Shown here piece after piece: positions 1 through 8,114 of a DNA stretch of 64,000 nt; within the stretch, counting starts at the first letter, position 1; each line of letters opens with the position of its first letter. The stretch spans positions 1 through 64,000 of the forward strand of contig NZ_CAKRAH010000004.1 in the NCBI RefSeq assembly GCF_934294775.1, in the 5' to 3' direction. The DNA comes from an uncultured Dorea sp. (GTDB lineage Bacteria; Bacillota; Clostridia; Lachnospirales; Lachnospiraceae). The notes under the pieces were generated by a model. It did not search any database, had not been told where the DNA came from, and saw only the letters and a program-made list of their open reading frames with translations. Made by a program: the position numbers and the translations under genes.

Positions 1-86
1 TTTTCATCTATTTTGAAAGATGTATGTTGCCGTCTTCTGCGTTGACTCTGTTGCCTCACGGCCTTGTCTCTCGCGACAGCTAGATT

Positions 87-116
87 AATATATCACAACG
101 GCGCGCAAATTGTCAA
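87..116 (-). promoter_or_regulatory. Strong sigma-A-type promoter reading off the left edge
   Basis: On the minus strand a perfect -35 TTGACA (111-116) is followed after 18 bases by TATATT (87-92). The transcript would run through positions 1-80 and leave the window. That stretch is GC-richer than its surroundings and contains no ORF start, so it looks like a structured untranslated leader. An rRNA or tRNA operon leader would fit such a promoter, but the gene lies outside the window and cannot be identified. Confidence 0.55.
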
Positions 117-201
117 TATTATTTTTATATTTTCTGCAATTTAGACATCTTTGACAATTCATCCTGTATTTTCTCTTTTTTCACATCATTTTGCACAATA
201 C

Positions 202-236
202 AAAAAAAAAGCCAGGACTCCCATCCTGACTTTTTT
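202..236 (-). terminator. Rho-independent terminator of the LysM-DUF5711-CvpA operon
   Basis: On the minus strand GTCAGGA and TCCTGGC form a stem around a 6-base loop (arms 224-230 and 211-217) followed by nine T. It lies directly after the stop codon of the CvpA-like gene. Confidence 0.85.
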
Positions 237-239
237 ACA

Positions 240-1166
240 TTACATACTTACCGCAATCTTCATAAGCGGATTGTAATCATATATTAATTTCAACCAGGTA
301 TTATCCTGTATCATTGCATAGACGCTCCGTCCTATTGCTGTTGTATAGAGCAGCGTAAAGATTATGAATATCACCCACACAATGATCAGCGCAATCACAA
401 TACCAAGTCCTGCTCCTGCGATACGGTTGAGACATCCCAGCACCGGAAGTTCTGTTACAACATCCAGGGCAAATATAATCGCCCTTAAGATTAACGTCAC
501 TATAATAAATGTAATAAGAAAGGCTATTACATTCACAATCATACGGGCCAGGTATGCACCTACATACTGTGTAAATGTCGTAACCCCCAGTTCTTTATAC
601 ATTGCTTCTGTATTATTTTTTAACAGCAATGTCTTAAAAATTTCCGGAATATCGGCTGACTTTATTGCTGTTTCCTGTAGTTCTTTCGGAATATCTACAT
701 TTTCGATTACTTTTTCGATTTCACTGCTGTCTCCACTTGTCAGACCATCCAGTATATTTTCTGATATTCCATATTTTGCAAGATCAGCGCTGCTGATCTT
801 ACCATTTACGATATCTGCAACCGAGATTCCCAACTTACTCAGTGTATCTTCATCAATCCCGGCTGCTTTTAATACCTTTTTCACCGCTTCTTCTGTCAGG
901 CCGCTGCTATTTTGCGAACTTTCTTCACCAGTTATAGCCGAAGCTGCTGCATCTGCTATCCCGCTGGCCACTTTTTCTGTGATCACATCATCTATCGGCG
1001 TATATTTTTCAATCACCTGCGCAACATACGGCGTTGCAAAAAATACGACAACCACTGTTATCACTGTTGCAAGCAGGGATACAATAAGCTTTACTGCTCC
1101 TTTTACCATTCCCGCTATCACACATATCAGAAAAATAACCCCCACAGATATTTCCAACCAATTCAT
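240..1166 (-). CDS. CvpA-family integral membrane protein
   Basis: 308-residue membrane protein with two hydrophobic segments near the N-terminus (about residues 5-25 and 28-48), a polar, Ser/Glu/Asp-rich central region (about 55-190) and two or three further hydrophobic segments (about 205-285). The start MNWLEI and the first helical pair match the CvpA (colicin V production) family, whose members are usually near 180 residues; the extra length is the hydrophilic insert between the helix pairs. CvpA proteins are linked to envelope homeostasis, but no molecular activity is established. Last gene of a minus-strand operon with the DUF5711 protein (9-base gap) and the LysM protein, which supports an envelope role. 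Confidence 0.75.
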   Translation of the reverse strand: MNWLEISVGVIFLICVIAGMVKGAVKLIVSLLATVITVVVVFFATPYVAQVIEKYTPIDDVITEKVASGIADAAASAITGEESSQNSSGLTEEAVKKVLKAAGIDEDTLSKLGISVADIVNGKISSADLAKYGISENILDGLTSGDSSEIEKVIENVDIPKELQETAIKSADIPEIFKTLLLKNNTEAMYKELGVTTFTQYVGAYLARMIVNVIAFLITFIIVTLILRAIIFALDVVTELPVLGCLNRIAGAGLGIVIALIIVWVIFIIFTLLYTTAIGRSVYAMIQDNTWLKLIYDYNPLMKIAVSM

Positions 1167-1175
1167 AGAATCTCC

Positions 1176-2426
1176 TTATTTTACAAGCCGGACTTTTTCC
1201 ATGCCATTTGCACTCATTATAATATACCGGTTCACTCCTTCGACTGGGAATATCTCCAATATATTACTGTCCGTCTCGCCCTTAAACTTTTGTATACCAT
1301 TTTTCATATATATGTTGCAATTCTTTCCGTCATACATGATTACCTGATTATTACAGATTTTCACATGCTTATAATCACCTTTAAAATCTTTTGACAATAC
1401 GACTTTTCCGGTTTTGTCATACAGCCGGAGTTCGTACCCACTTTTCCCCTGATTTTTCAGGATCAGCCCCACATATTTTTCACTGTGAAATACATTTTTT
1501 ATTTCTTTATCAAGCTTGATATTTGCAACCTGTTCCGGGGTGTCTTTTCCTTCATATATAACAACGCGGTTATCTCCAACCGCTGCCGATGTCTCTGCAT
1601 TCATGAAAAATCCACTTGCCAGGATGGTATCTTTATAATTTTCTGCTGTTACCTGATGATCCGTTTTTCCTTCTCCCGCATCACCAAAATTATAATAATG
1701 CAGCCTTGATACAATCTGCCCCTTTTGTGTATAGAGATACAATACCTGCATAAGGTTGCCGTCTGCAGACAACGCAATATCTATCGGATAGCCGGTTCCT
1801 GCCAGTGTCGTCTTATGCTCTACCAGTACATTTCCCTTAATGTCATAACACATAATCTTCATGGCAGATTCGTTCTTTAATATCGCACTTACGATTCCCT
1901 GTTCTGATACGCTGATGCGTTCAACTGGCATCGTAGTGTGTACTTCTCCCTTTAATCCCTCTTCTTGAAAGATCAGTATGTCATTTCCATCTTTATCTGC
2001 CACAGCCACGGACTTGTTATTTACATCCAGCATCGGATTCTTGATCTGGTAGGATTGATTCCAGACCTCTTTTCCCGTCTGGTCCATATATGCAATTCCG
2101 TCTTTGCTGTATTTTATCACTCCGTCTAGAAACTGAACATATGAATTATCAGAAGCTCCTTTTCCGGGATACGTATCACTTACCCTCACTTTTGTATAGG
2201 TCTGAAGGCTCACCAGCAGATATGTCATCACAGATACGATTACAATGATAATACATACGATTGCAATTCTCTGCTGCCTTTTCCTGCTTTGCCGGATCAG
2301 TTCTGCACGTATCTCTCTTTCTGTTACTTCGACTTCTGGCTGTCCATACAGCCTGCCTGCACTTTTATCTGTCGGATCTTCCGATTCTCTTACAACATGG
2401 AGATTTCTGTTCTTCCGCTGTTTCAT
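1176..2426 (-). CDS. Membrane-anchored DUF5711-type beta-propeller-like protein
   Basis: 416 residues. A basic cytoplasmic N-terminus of about 50 residues is followed by one transmembrane helix (about 53-75), then an extracytoplasmic domain rich in repeated beta strands (recurring motifs such as KSVAVADKDGND and MQVLYLYT) that resembles a degenerate propeller. I recognise it as a DUF5711-type protein, a family found mainly in Clostridia and of unknown function. It sits between the LysM and CvpA-like genes on the same strand. The function is not known; a structural or sensing role at the cell wall is only inferred from the neighbours. Confidence 0.65.
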   Translation of the reverse strand: MKQRKNRNLHVVRESEDPTDKSAGRLYGQPEVEVTEREIRAELIRQSRKRQQRIAIVCIIIVIVSVMTYLLVSLQTYTKVRVSDTYPGKGASDNSYVQFLDGVIKYSKDGIAYMDQTGKEVWNQSYQIKNPMLDVNNKSVAVADKDGNDILIFQEEGLKGEVHTTMPVERISVSEQGIVSAILKNESAMKIMCYDIKGNVLVEHKTTLAGTGYPIDIALSADGNLMQVLYLYTQKGQIVSRLHYYNFGDAGEGKTDHQVTAENYKDTILASGFFMNAETSAAVGDNRVVIYEGKDTPEQVANIKLDKEIKNVFHSEKYVGLILKNQGKSGYELRLYDKTGKVVLSKDFKGDYKHVKICNNQVIMYDGKNCNIYMKNGIQKFKGETDSNILEIFPVEGVNRYIIMSANGMEKVRLVK

Positions 2427-2506
2427 TCATCGGTCTTCCTTTCAATGTTCCTTTCTCGCACCACCTCCCGGCGGTACTATGTACCTTAGTATACCATATT
2501 TCCCTT

Positions 2507-3568
2507 TTATGGGAGTAATAATTTTTGTCCGATATAAATCAGGTTCCCGTCAGACAATCCATTCATTTTGCAAATAGCTTTTACATGCGTTGTATCTCCA
2601 TATAATTTCTTACTGATTCCAGCCAGCGTCTCACCTTTTTGTACGACATAGTAATCCTGATCGCTAAGCTGTGCTTCTGCCTTGTCTGATGTCTTTGTTG
2701 CCTCGCTCTTTTTTACAGCTTCCGAGGCACTCTTTTCATTTTCCTGTGTTTTATCTACCGTTGCAGTCTCTGTTGTTCCTTTTTTCTGACCATTTTCGAC
2801 GGTCTTCGACAAGTTTTCAACCGACGTCTGCATCGCCTTCATTTTCCCGAAATTATTTACCGTCGTGATTCCGGCCGCAAAGACGACCAGCACCAATAGT
2901 GCACTCGTGATATAAGCGATTCCTGGTCTTCTGCCCTGCTGGCTTCTGTTCTCCATCTTCTCTTTTACTGCACTACGAAAATCCTTTGCAGCTCGATCTT
3001 CAACCACCTCACTGGGTGTCACACCATTTGCCCTCCGGTTATTGATCATATAATTTTGCATCTGCGGATTCTTTTCATAGTAAATGTAATGACCGCCCAT
3101 CTGCATCAGCTCTCCGAATTTATAGGCATAGAATATCTCTTCCGGCTCCCTTGCATTTTTCCACAAAAACAGGCTCATTTCACTTGCGAATTCTTTTTCC
3201 TGGATCCTTTTCACTTCCCGGTTACGGCTAAGCGGGCTTCCATCTTCTACAATCCCCCATCCCACAACCTCACACTCCGGGAAAAATTCCTTTACCTCTT
3301 CTCTTGCGGCAGTTAAGACTTCTTCCGTAATTTCCATCGTTGTTCCTTCTATCTGTAATTCTTTTAACTGTACAGCTCCTGATACGAATACTGCTTTCTC
3401 ATCTCCAAGATCAAGCATCTCTCCGGCAAGAATGATGCCTGCCGGCTGGTCTTTTGCTTTTTCTTTTAGCTGGTTCAAATAGGTATCCACATAATCCTCT
3501 ACATAGACTTTTGGAGTATCACTTACATTCCCTATCTGTCTGACGTTTTTCGGAAGTTGTCTTTCCAT
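2507..3568 (-). CDS. Membrane protein with C-terminal LysM domain
   Basis: 353 residues. The first about 200 residues are soluble and cytoplasmic by topology. One transmembrane helix (about 217-236) leads to a Lys/Glu/Thr-rich linker and a single C-terminal LysM domain (about 307-353, from YYVVQKGETLAGISKKLYG to IYIGQKLLL). LysM domains bind N-acetylglucosamine polymers, so the protein probably ties a cytoplasmic module to peptidoglycan. The N-terminal half is not one I can name. First gene of the operon with the DUF5711 and CvpA-like genes. No catalytic hydrolase domain is present. Confidence 0.7.
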   Translation of the reverse strand: MERQLPKNVRQIGNVSDTPKVYVEDYVDTYLNQLKEKAKDQPAGIILAGEMLDLGDEKAVFVSGAVQLKELQIEGTTMEITEEVLTAAREEVKEFFPECEVVGWGIVEDGSPLSRNREVKRIQEKEFASEMSLFLWKNAREPEEIFYAYKFGELMQMGGHYIYYEKNPQMQNYMINNRRANGVTPSEVVEDRAAKDFRSAVKEKMENRSQQGRRPGIAYITSALLVLVVFAAGITTVNNFGKMKAMQTSVENLSKTVENGQKKGTTETATVDKTQENEKSASEAVKKSEATKTSDKAEAQLSDQDYYVVQKGETLAGISKKLYGDTTHVKAICKMNGLSDGNLIYIGQKLLLP

Positions 3569-3597
3569 TATACACTCACCTCATTTTAAATATTCTG

Positions 3598-3614
3598 ACT
3601 GCCAGTGGCAGGTT
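3598..3614. repeat. Core of palindromic repeat family C
   Basis: CTGCCAGTGGCAG is a perfect short palindrome in the intergenic space upstream of the LysM gene. Similar TGCCA(N)GGCA cores lie at 16847-16859, 41745-41759 and 52186-52200. Confidence 0.4.
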
Positions 3615-3733
3615 CTGTAGGTTATCATAGCATGAGGTTTTTGCATATTTTATCGGTTGGTGGAGCTTGTCTTAATAATATATTGCTATTTTCTGTCTTT
3701 CTTCGACAAGATGAATCATCTTCAGAAACATCA

Positions 3734-3790
3734 GACTCTAAAGCGTGTCTGAAAAATCATTCCTGCAAGATACATGTCACACTCTAGAGT
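3734..3790. repeat. Dispersed palindromic repeat, family B, copy 1
   Basis: Starts with ACTCTAAAGCGTGTCTGAAA and ends with ACACTCTAGAGT, so its ends form an imperfect inverted repeat. The middle (AATCATTCCTGCAAGATACATGT) matches, in reverse complement, the middle of the copy at 35814-35886. It fills the space between the LysM gene and the terminator of the fructose operon. Confidence 0.55.
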
Positions 3791-3826
3791 ATAAAAAATA
3801 GAGACACCTTTTACAGCATCTCTATC
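3790..3826 (-). terminator. Terminator of the fructose operon
   Basis: On the minus strand ATAGAGA (3819-3825) pairs with TCTCTAT (3798-3804), followed by TTTTTT. It lies 25 bases after the fruR stop codon. Confidence 0.75.
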
Positions 3827-3851
3827 TTTATCTGTTCAGATATATGATAAT

Positions 3852-4595
3852 CTATTCTATAACAATAATATTATCACAGTCCTGATATCCTTCTGTCTGA
3901 AGATCCGTAATAACCTTCGCTCCTGTAAAAGGTGCAAATGTTACTGAACTTACCTCTCCAAATTTCGAATGATCACACAATATATACTTGTCCTGGCATT
4001 GTCCCAGTGCTACCTTTTTCACCATCGCTTCATTCGCATCCGGTGTTGTGAATCCTGCTTTCTTAGTTATGCCATTTGTTCCAAAGAATCCTTTGGTAAA
4101 ATGATACTTCCGAAGTGTCTCTATCGCTTCACTTCCAACTACTGCTTCTGTGGAACTTTTCAGCTCGCCTCCTACCAGATGGACTTTTACGCCCTCTGCC
4201 GCCAGCGTCTGTGCATGCACAACCGCATTTGTCACAACTGTTGCGTCTTTATCTTTTAAGAATTCCAGCATATATCCGGTCGTAGTTCCTGCATCCAGAT
4301 ATATGAATTCACCCTGCCTGATCATCTCAGATGCATATGCAGCAATCCGCTGCTTTTCTGATACATGAACAGTTATTTTCTGCGCCACTGTTGGTTCCTG
4401 AGGCGTTACCACATGATCCGATGCAATTGCACCACCAAATACTTTTACCAGTTTTCCCGCATTATGAAGCGCCGTGATATCTCTCCGCACAGTTGACTCC
4501 GATGTATTCAGAAGTTCTTTGACTTCCGTCACGGTTATGCTGCCTTCTTTTTCAAGAAGCTTCAATATCTGTTCATAACGCTGTTCTGTAAGCAT
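3852..4595 (-). CDS. fruR: DeoR/GlpR-family regulator, probable fructose operon repressor
   Basis: 247 residues, the usual DeoR-family length. The N-terminal DeoR helix-turn-helix covers about residues 5-57 (TVTEVKELLNTSESTVRRD, then LVKVFGGAI). The C-terminal DeoRC sensor domain (about 75-235) has the sugar-phosphate pocket signatures DAGTT and GTNGI, and by family analogy would sense a sugar phosphate such as fructose 1-phosphate. It is the last gene of fruK-fruA-ptsH-fruR, 8 bases after ptsH, so it is probably autoregulated. The specific effector is inferred from the operon only. Confidence 0.8.
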   Translation of the reverse strand: MLTEQRYEQILKLLEKEGSITVTEVKELLNTSESTVRRDITALHNAGKLVKVFGGAIASDHVVTPQEPTVAQKITVHVSEKQRIAAYASEMIRQGEFIYLDAGTTTGYMLEFLKDKDATVVTNAVVHAQTLAAEGVKVHLVGGELKSSTEAVVGSEAIETLRKYHFTKGFFGTNGITKKAGFTTPDANEAMVKKVALGQCQDKYILCDHSKFGEVSSVTFAPFTGAKVITDLQTEGYQDCDNIIVIE

Positions 4596-4603
4596 ACTGC
4601 CTC

Positions 4604-4861
4604 CTACAGGTTCTCCTGCATGAATTTGCTTACTGCTTCACAAGCTGCTTCTTCATCTGCACCTTCGAATGTAAATGTTACTTCGTGACCTTTCTTTGCT
4701 CCAAGTCCCATCAGGCCAAAGATTTTCTTGCAGTCAGCTTTTTTTCCTTCTTTTTCGATCATTACTGTAGACTCGAAAGATTTAGCAAGTTTTACTAATT
4801 CTCCTGCCGGACGAGCGTGGATTCCTTCATTGTCTGTGATTACATACTTAAATTCTTTCAT
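4604..4861 (-). CDS. ptsH: HPr-like phosphocarrier with His15 but Lys46
   Basis: 85-residue phosphocarrier that passes phosphate from enzyme I to PTS EIIA domains. The start is set at 4861: GGAGG lies 8 bases upstream there, while the ATG at 4876 overlaps that ribosome site. With this start the active-site histidine in GIHARPAG falls exactly at residue 15. The regulatory site, normally Ser46 in LKSIMGVMSLG, reads CKKIFGLMGLG, so residue 46 is lysine. HPr kinase could not phosphorylate it there, and CcpA co-repression through this protein is unlikely. It lies inside the fructose operon between fruA and fruR, so it may be a dedicated transport HPr. Whether another Ser46-type HPr exists elsewhere cannot be seen. 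Confidence 0.85.
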   Translation of the reverse strand: MKEFKYVITDNEGIHARPAGELVKLAKSFESTVMIEKEGKKADCKKIFGLMGLGAKKGHEVTFTFEGADEEAACEAVSKFMQENL

Positions 4862-4976
4862 TTTACTTACCTCCATAAAATATTCATTTTGTGATTCTCA
4901 TTCTATTCATTTTTTCGCAGTCTGTCAATATCCCTATAGACAAACTGCTTTGTATGATTCTTGTTACTATTCACTT

Positions 4977-5006
4977 TGCAGCAAAACCGTTTGCTGTTTT
5001 GCTGCA
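4977..5006 (-). other. Intercistronic hairpin between fruA and ptsH
   Basis: An 11-base perfect inverted repeat (TGCAGCAAAAC at 4977-4987, GTTTTGCTGCA at 4996-5006) lies in the 170-base gap between fruA and ptsH. There is no T-run after it on the minus strand, so it is more likely an mRNA-stability or processing hairpin than a terminator. Such a hairpin could set different expression of fruKA and ptsH-fruR. Confidence 0.5.
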
Positions 5007-5031
5007 TAAGCAAGTCAGCTATAAATGATTT

Positions 5032-6957
5032 TTACGCTGCTTTTTTCTTCAGTACACCGAGTAATACTGCTGAAATTACAGTTCCTACTACCAGTGCCAC
5101 CAGATACATCAATGCATTTCCAACTACCGGGAATACGAAGATTCCACCGTGTGGTGCCATCAGTGTACATCCAAATGCCATGGATAATGCGCCGGCTACT
5201 GCTGAACCTGCGATGCAGGATGGAAGTACACGGATCGGATCTGCTGCCGCAAACGGGATCGCACCTTCTGTAATAAATGCAAGTCCCATAATAAAGTTTG
5301 TTGGTCCTGCTTCTCTTTCGGATTTTGTAAATTTGTCTTTGAATAACAGTGTTGCAAGTGCGATTGCACATGGAGGAGTCATTCCTCCGATCATTACTGC
5401 TGCCATGATATCATAGTTACCTGCTGCAATTGCTGCTGTTCCAAATACATAAGCTGCTTTGTTGAACGGGCCACCCATATCAATTGCCATCATTCCACCA
5501 AGGATCAGGCCAAGAACGATCTTACTTGAACCACCCATTCCTGTCAGTCCGCTATTGAGCGCTGTATTAATCCCACCCATGATCGGCTCTATTACGAATG
5601 TCATAAGCAGTCCCATGGATAAAATACCAACTACAGGATAAATCAGTACCGGAGCGATCTTTTCAATTGCTTCCGGAAGTTTTTCACATAATTTTCTAAG
5701 AAGGAGAATCAGATATCCGGATACGAATCCTGCAACAAGTGCTCCGAGGAATCCTGATTTTCCATTGTATGCCATTAATCCGCCTACAAAACCTACGGCC
5801 AGTGCCGGTCTGTCTCCGATTGCCTCACCGATATATCCGGCCAGAACCGGGAGCATCAGTCCGAATGCGATACCACCGATCGTCTTAAGCTGTGCTGCCA
5901 CCGGTGTGATTGTACCAAAGTTTGCTCTGTCTGCAGGTGCAAGTGCATTCATATCTACGCAAAGTCCGTCAATCAAGAATGCCAGTGCAATCAGAATACC
6001 GCCGCCTACTACGAACGGAAGCATATGGGATACCCCATTCATAAGCTGTGTATAGATCTGATGGCCTACACCACCGGATTTGCTGCTTTTACTTTCCTGT
6101 GCTGCGCCGCCATTTGCTGCATGATATACCGGAACATCTCCACTGATCACGCGGTCTACCAGCTCTCCGGCTTTGCTGATACCATCGGATACCTGACAGA
6201 TAACTACTTTCTTTCCATCAAAACGGTCCATTGGCACCTGTGCATCCGCTGCTACAATGATTCCGTCTGCTTCTTCGATTTCTTTTGCAGTCAGTACATT
6301 TTTCGCCCCACCGGATCCTCTTGTCTCAACTTTTACTGCACAGTCTTTGGCTTTTGCTGCTTTTTCGATTCCTTCAGCTGCCATATAAGTATGCGCAATT
6401 CCGGTCGGGCAGGATGTAACTGCAAGAATCTTTACTTTTCCTTTTGCTTCTTCTACAACTTCTGATCCTTCTCCGGCAAGTCTTTCATCAATACTTGCTT
6501 CTTTTTCATCTGCCTCATTGATGATTGACATAAATTCTTCGACGGATGATGCATTTCTTAATGACTCTGTAAATTCTTCATTCATAAGAAGAACTGATAA
6601 TTTACTTAATACATCCAGATGAATGTTGTCTTCTGTATTCGGTGCTGCGATCAGGAACATCAGCGTTACCGGCTCGCCGTCCAGCGAATCGAACTCCACT
6701 CCGTCTTTTACTACCATTGCTGCAAGCCCTGGCTTTGTGACCGCATCACATTTTCCATGTGGAATGGCAATTCCTTCTCCGATTCCTGTAGTACTTTCTT
6801 CTTCTCTTGCATATACTTGTTTTCTATACGCTTCTTTGTCATTAATCTTCTCACTTTTTACCATGAGATCAACGATCTGGTCAAGTGCCTCGCTCTTGCT
6901 TTTTGGCGCCCCGTCCAGAGAAATACTTCTTGCATCCAGCAAATCTGTGATTCTCAT
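5032..6957 (-). CDS. fruA: Fructose PTS enzyme IIABC
   Basis: 641-residue fused permease that imports fructose and phosphorylates it to fructose 1-phosphate. EIIA covers about residues 1-150 with the phosphorylated histidine in GIAIPHGKC (His67). EIIB covers about 173-275 with the active cysteine in VTSCPTGIAHTYMAAE (Cys183). EIIC covers about 300-635 with eight or more hydrophobic segments and the motif ITEGAIPFAAADP typical of fructose EIIC. The domain order A-B-C matches the Firmicutes FruA type. It lies 46 bases after fruK in the same operon, so its product is the substrate of the neighbouring kinase. Confidence 0.93.
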   Translation of the reverse strand: MRITDLLDARSISLDGAPKSKSEALDQIVDLMVKSEKINDKEAYRKQVYAREEESTTGIGEGIAIPHGKCDAVTKPGLAAMVVKDGVEFDSLDGEPVTLMFLIAAPNTEDNIHLDVLSKLSVLLMNEEFTESLRNASSVEEFMSIINEADEKEASIDERLAGEGSEVVEEAKGKVKILAVTSCPTGIAHTYMAAEGIEKAAKAKDCAVKVETRGSGGAKNVLTAKEIEEADGIIVAADAQVPMDRFDGKKVVICQVSDGISKAGELVDRVISGDVPVYHAANGGAAQESKSSKSGGVGHQIYTQLMNGVSHMLPFVVGGGILIALAFLIDGLCVDMNALAPADRANFGTITPVAAQLKTIGGIAFGLMLPVLAGYIGEAIGDRPALAVGFVGGLMAYNGKSGFLGALVAGFVSGYLILLLRKLCEKLPEAIEKIAPVLIYPVVGILSMGLLMTFVIEPIMGGINTALNSGLTGMGGSSKIVLGLILGGMMAIDMGGPFNKAAYVFGTAAIAAGNYDIMAAVMIGGMTPPCAIALATLLFKDKFTKSEREAGPTNFIMGLAFITEGAIPFAAADPIRVLPSCIAGSAVAGALSMAFGCTLMAPHGGIFVFPVVGNALMYLVALVVGTVISAVLLGVLKKKAA

Positions 6958-7003
6958 ACTATTTTCCCTCCTGATTTATAATGTATCATTCTCTTTTTAT
7001 GTC

Positions 7004-7909
7004 TTACACCAGCTGCTTATATACTTCTTCGACTTCCTGCTTTGTTGCAAGATATTCAGAAAATGCACTTGCGCTTCCCGTTGCAACTCCCATATGAAAT
7101 GCATGTTCGTAATCTTCTTTTTCCATCCATCCGGTCATGAATCCGGCTACCATAGAGTCGCCTGCTCCTACACCATTTACCAATGTTCCCTTTGGCGCCG
7201 GTGCACTGTAGATTTCTCCGTTTTCTGCGATCAGAACTGCTCCTTCTCCTGCCATGGAGATCAGTACATTTCTTGCTCCTTTTTCCTGAAGTTTCTTTCC
7301 ATAAGGAACAACTTCTTCTCTTGTAGAAAGTGTTACTCCAAAGATCTCTCCTAATTCATGATTATTCGGTTTGACGAGAAATGGATGATACTCCAGCACA
7401 TTCATCAGTAGATCTTTTGTTGCATCCACTACGATCATCACACCTTTATCTTTCAGTTCTCTCATGATTCTGCTGTAGATATCGTCTGGCATCGATGCCG
7501 GAATGCTTCCCGCCAGGAAAAGCACATCGCCTTCTTTCATTGTGTTCAGGCGCGCCATAAGTTCTTCTACTTTTTCTTTTGGAATCTCCGGTCCGCTTCC
7601 GTTGATTTCTGTTCCGTCGATTGACTTTAACTTTAAGTTAATTCTTGATATTCCATTTTCAATCTGTATGAAGTCAGAACTAATTCCGTCCTCTTCCAGT
7701 CTTCTTTCAATCTCTTTTCCGGTAAAACCAGCCATAAATCCAAGTGCTGTACTCTCAATTCCGAGATTCTTAAGTACTATAGAAACGTTGATTCCTTTTC
7801 CGCCCGGAAGCATAAGTTCTGAGCTTGTACGATTTGTAAGTCCGAGTTTAAAATCTTCCACTGAAACGATGTAATCCAGTGATGGATTAAACGTTACTGT
7901 ATAAATCAT
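7004..7909 (-). CDS. fruK: 1-phosphofructokinase
   Basis: 301 residues with the start set at the ATG at 7909, which has AAAGGGG 9 bases upstream; an upstream in-frame start at 7927 lacks a ribosome site. A PfkB/ribokinase-family enzyme that phosphorylates fructose 1-phosphate to fructose 1,6-bisphosphate with ATP. Visible signatures are TFNPSLDYIV at the N-terminus, PGGKGINVSIVLKNLG (first PfkB signature) and the C-terminal NGVGAGDSMVAGF with the catalytic aspartate of GAGD. First gene of the operon, preceded by a good promoter. Confidence 0.92.
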   Translation of the reverse strand: MIYTVTFNPSLDYIVSVEDFKLGLTNRTSSELMLPGGKGINVSIVLKNLGIESTALGFMAGFTGKEIERRLEEDGISSDFIQIENGISRINLKLKSIDGTEINGSGPEIPKEKVEELMARLNTMKEGDVLFLAGSIPASMPDDIYSRIMRELKDKGVMIVVDATKDLLMNVLEYHPFLVKPNNHELGEIFGVTLSTREEVVPYGKKLQEKGARNVLISMAGEGAVLIAENGEIYSAPAPKGTLVNGVGAGDSMVAGFMTGWMEKEDYEHAFHMGVATGSASAFSEYLATKQEVEEVYKQLV

Positions 7910-7939
7910 ATCTCTTACCCCTTTCAACTTGTTGAGATC

Positions 7940-7968
7940 ATTATAACGTCAAACTCGGTCAATTTCAA
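7940..7968 (-). promoter_or_regulatory. Promoter of the fructose operon
   Basis: On the minus strand TTGAAA (7963-7968) and a perfect TATAAT (7940-7945) are separated by 17 bases, 31 bases upstream of the fruK start. Just upstream is a direct repeat CCAAAATCAGCCAAAAT (reverse of about 7988-8004) that could be a regulator site; this last point is a guess. Confidence 0.75.
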
Positions 7969-8048
7969 CCACATTAGTTCACAAATATTTTGGCTGATTT
8001 TGGTTGTTTTTGCACAAAGAACAGGGTTTCTTGCATACTTTGGCATAT

Positions 8049-8095
8049 AAAAAGACTGCCGCCTTAACGAAATCTCTTTCGTCAAAGCGACAGCC
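8049..8095 (-). terminator. Terminator of the transaldolase-transketolase operon
   Basis: A 19-base stem (8077-8095 with 8054-8072) with only G-U type irregularities and a GAGA loop is followed by TTTTT on the minus strand, 20 bases past the tktC stop codon. Confidence 0.9.
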
Positions 8096-8114
8096 TTTCA
8101 CTATCCATTTTATA

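Noticed and set aside
364..1347. Long plus-strand open frame opposite the CvpA-like gene
   Set aside because: Antisense to two well-supported minus-strand genes, Ile/Ser/Thr-rich composition typical of a shadow frame, and no ribosome site.
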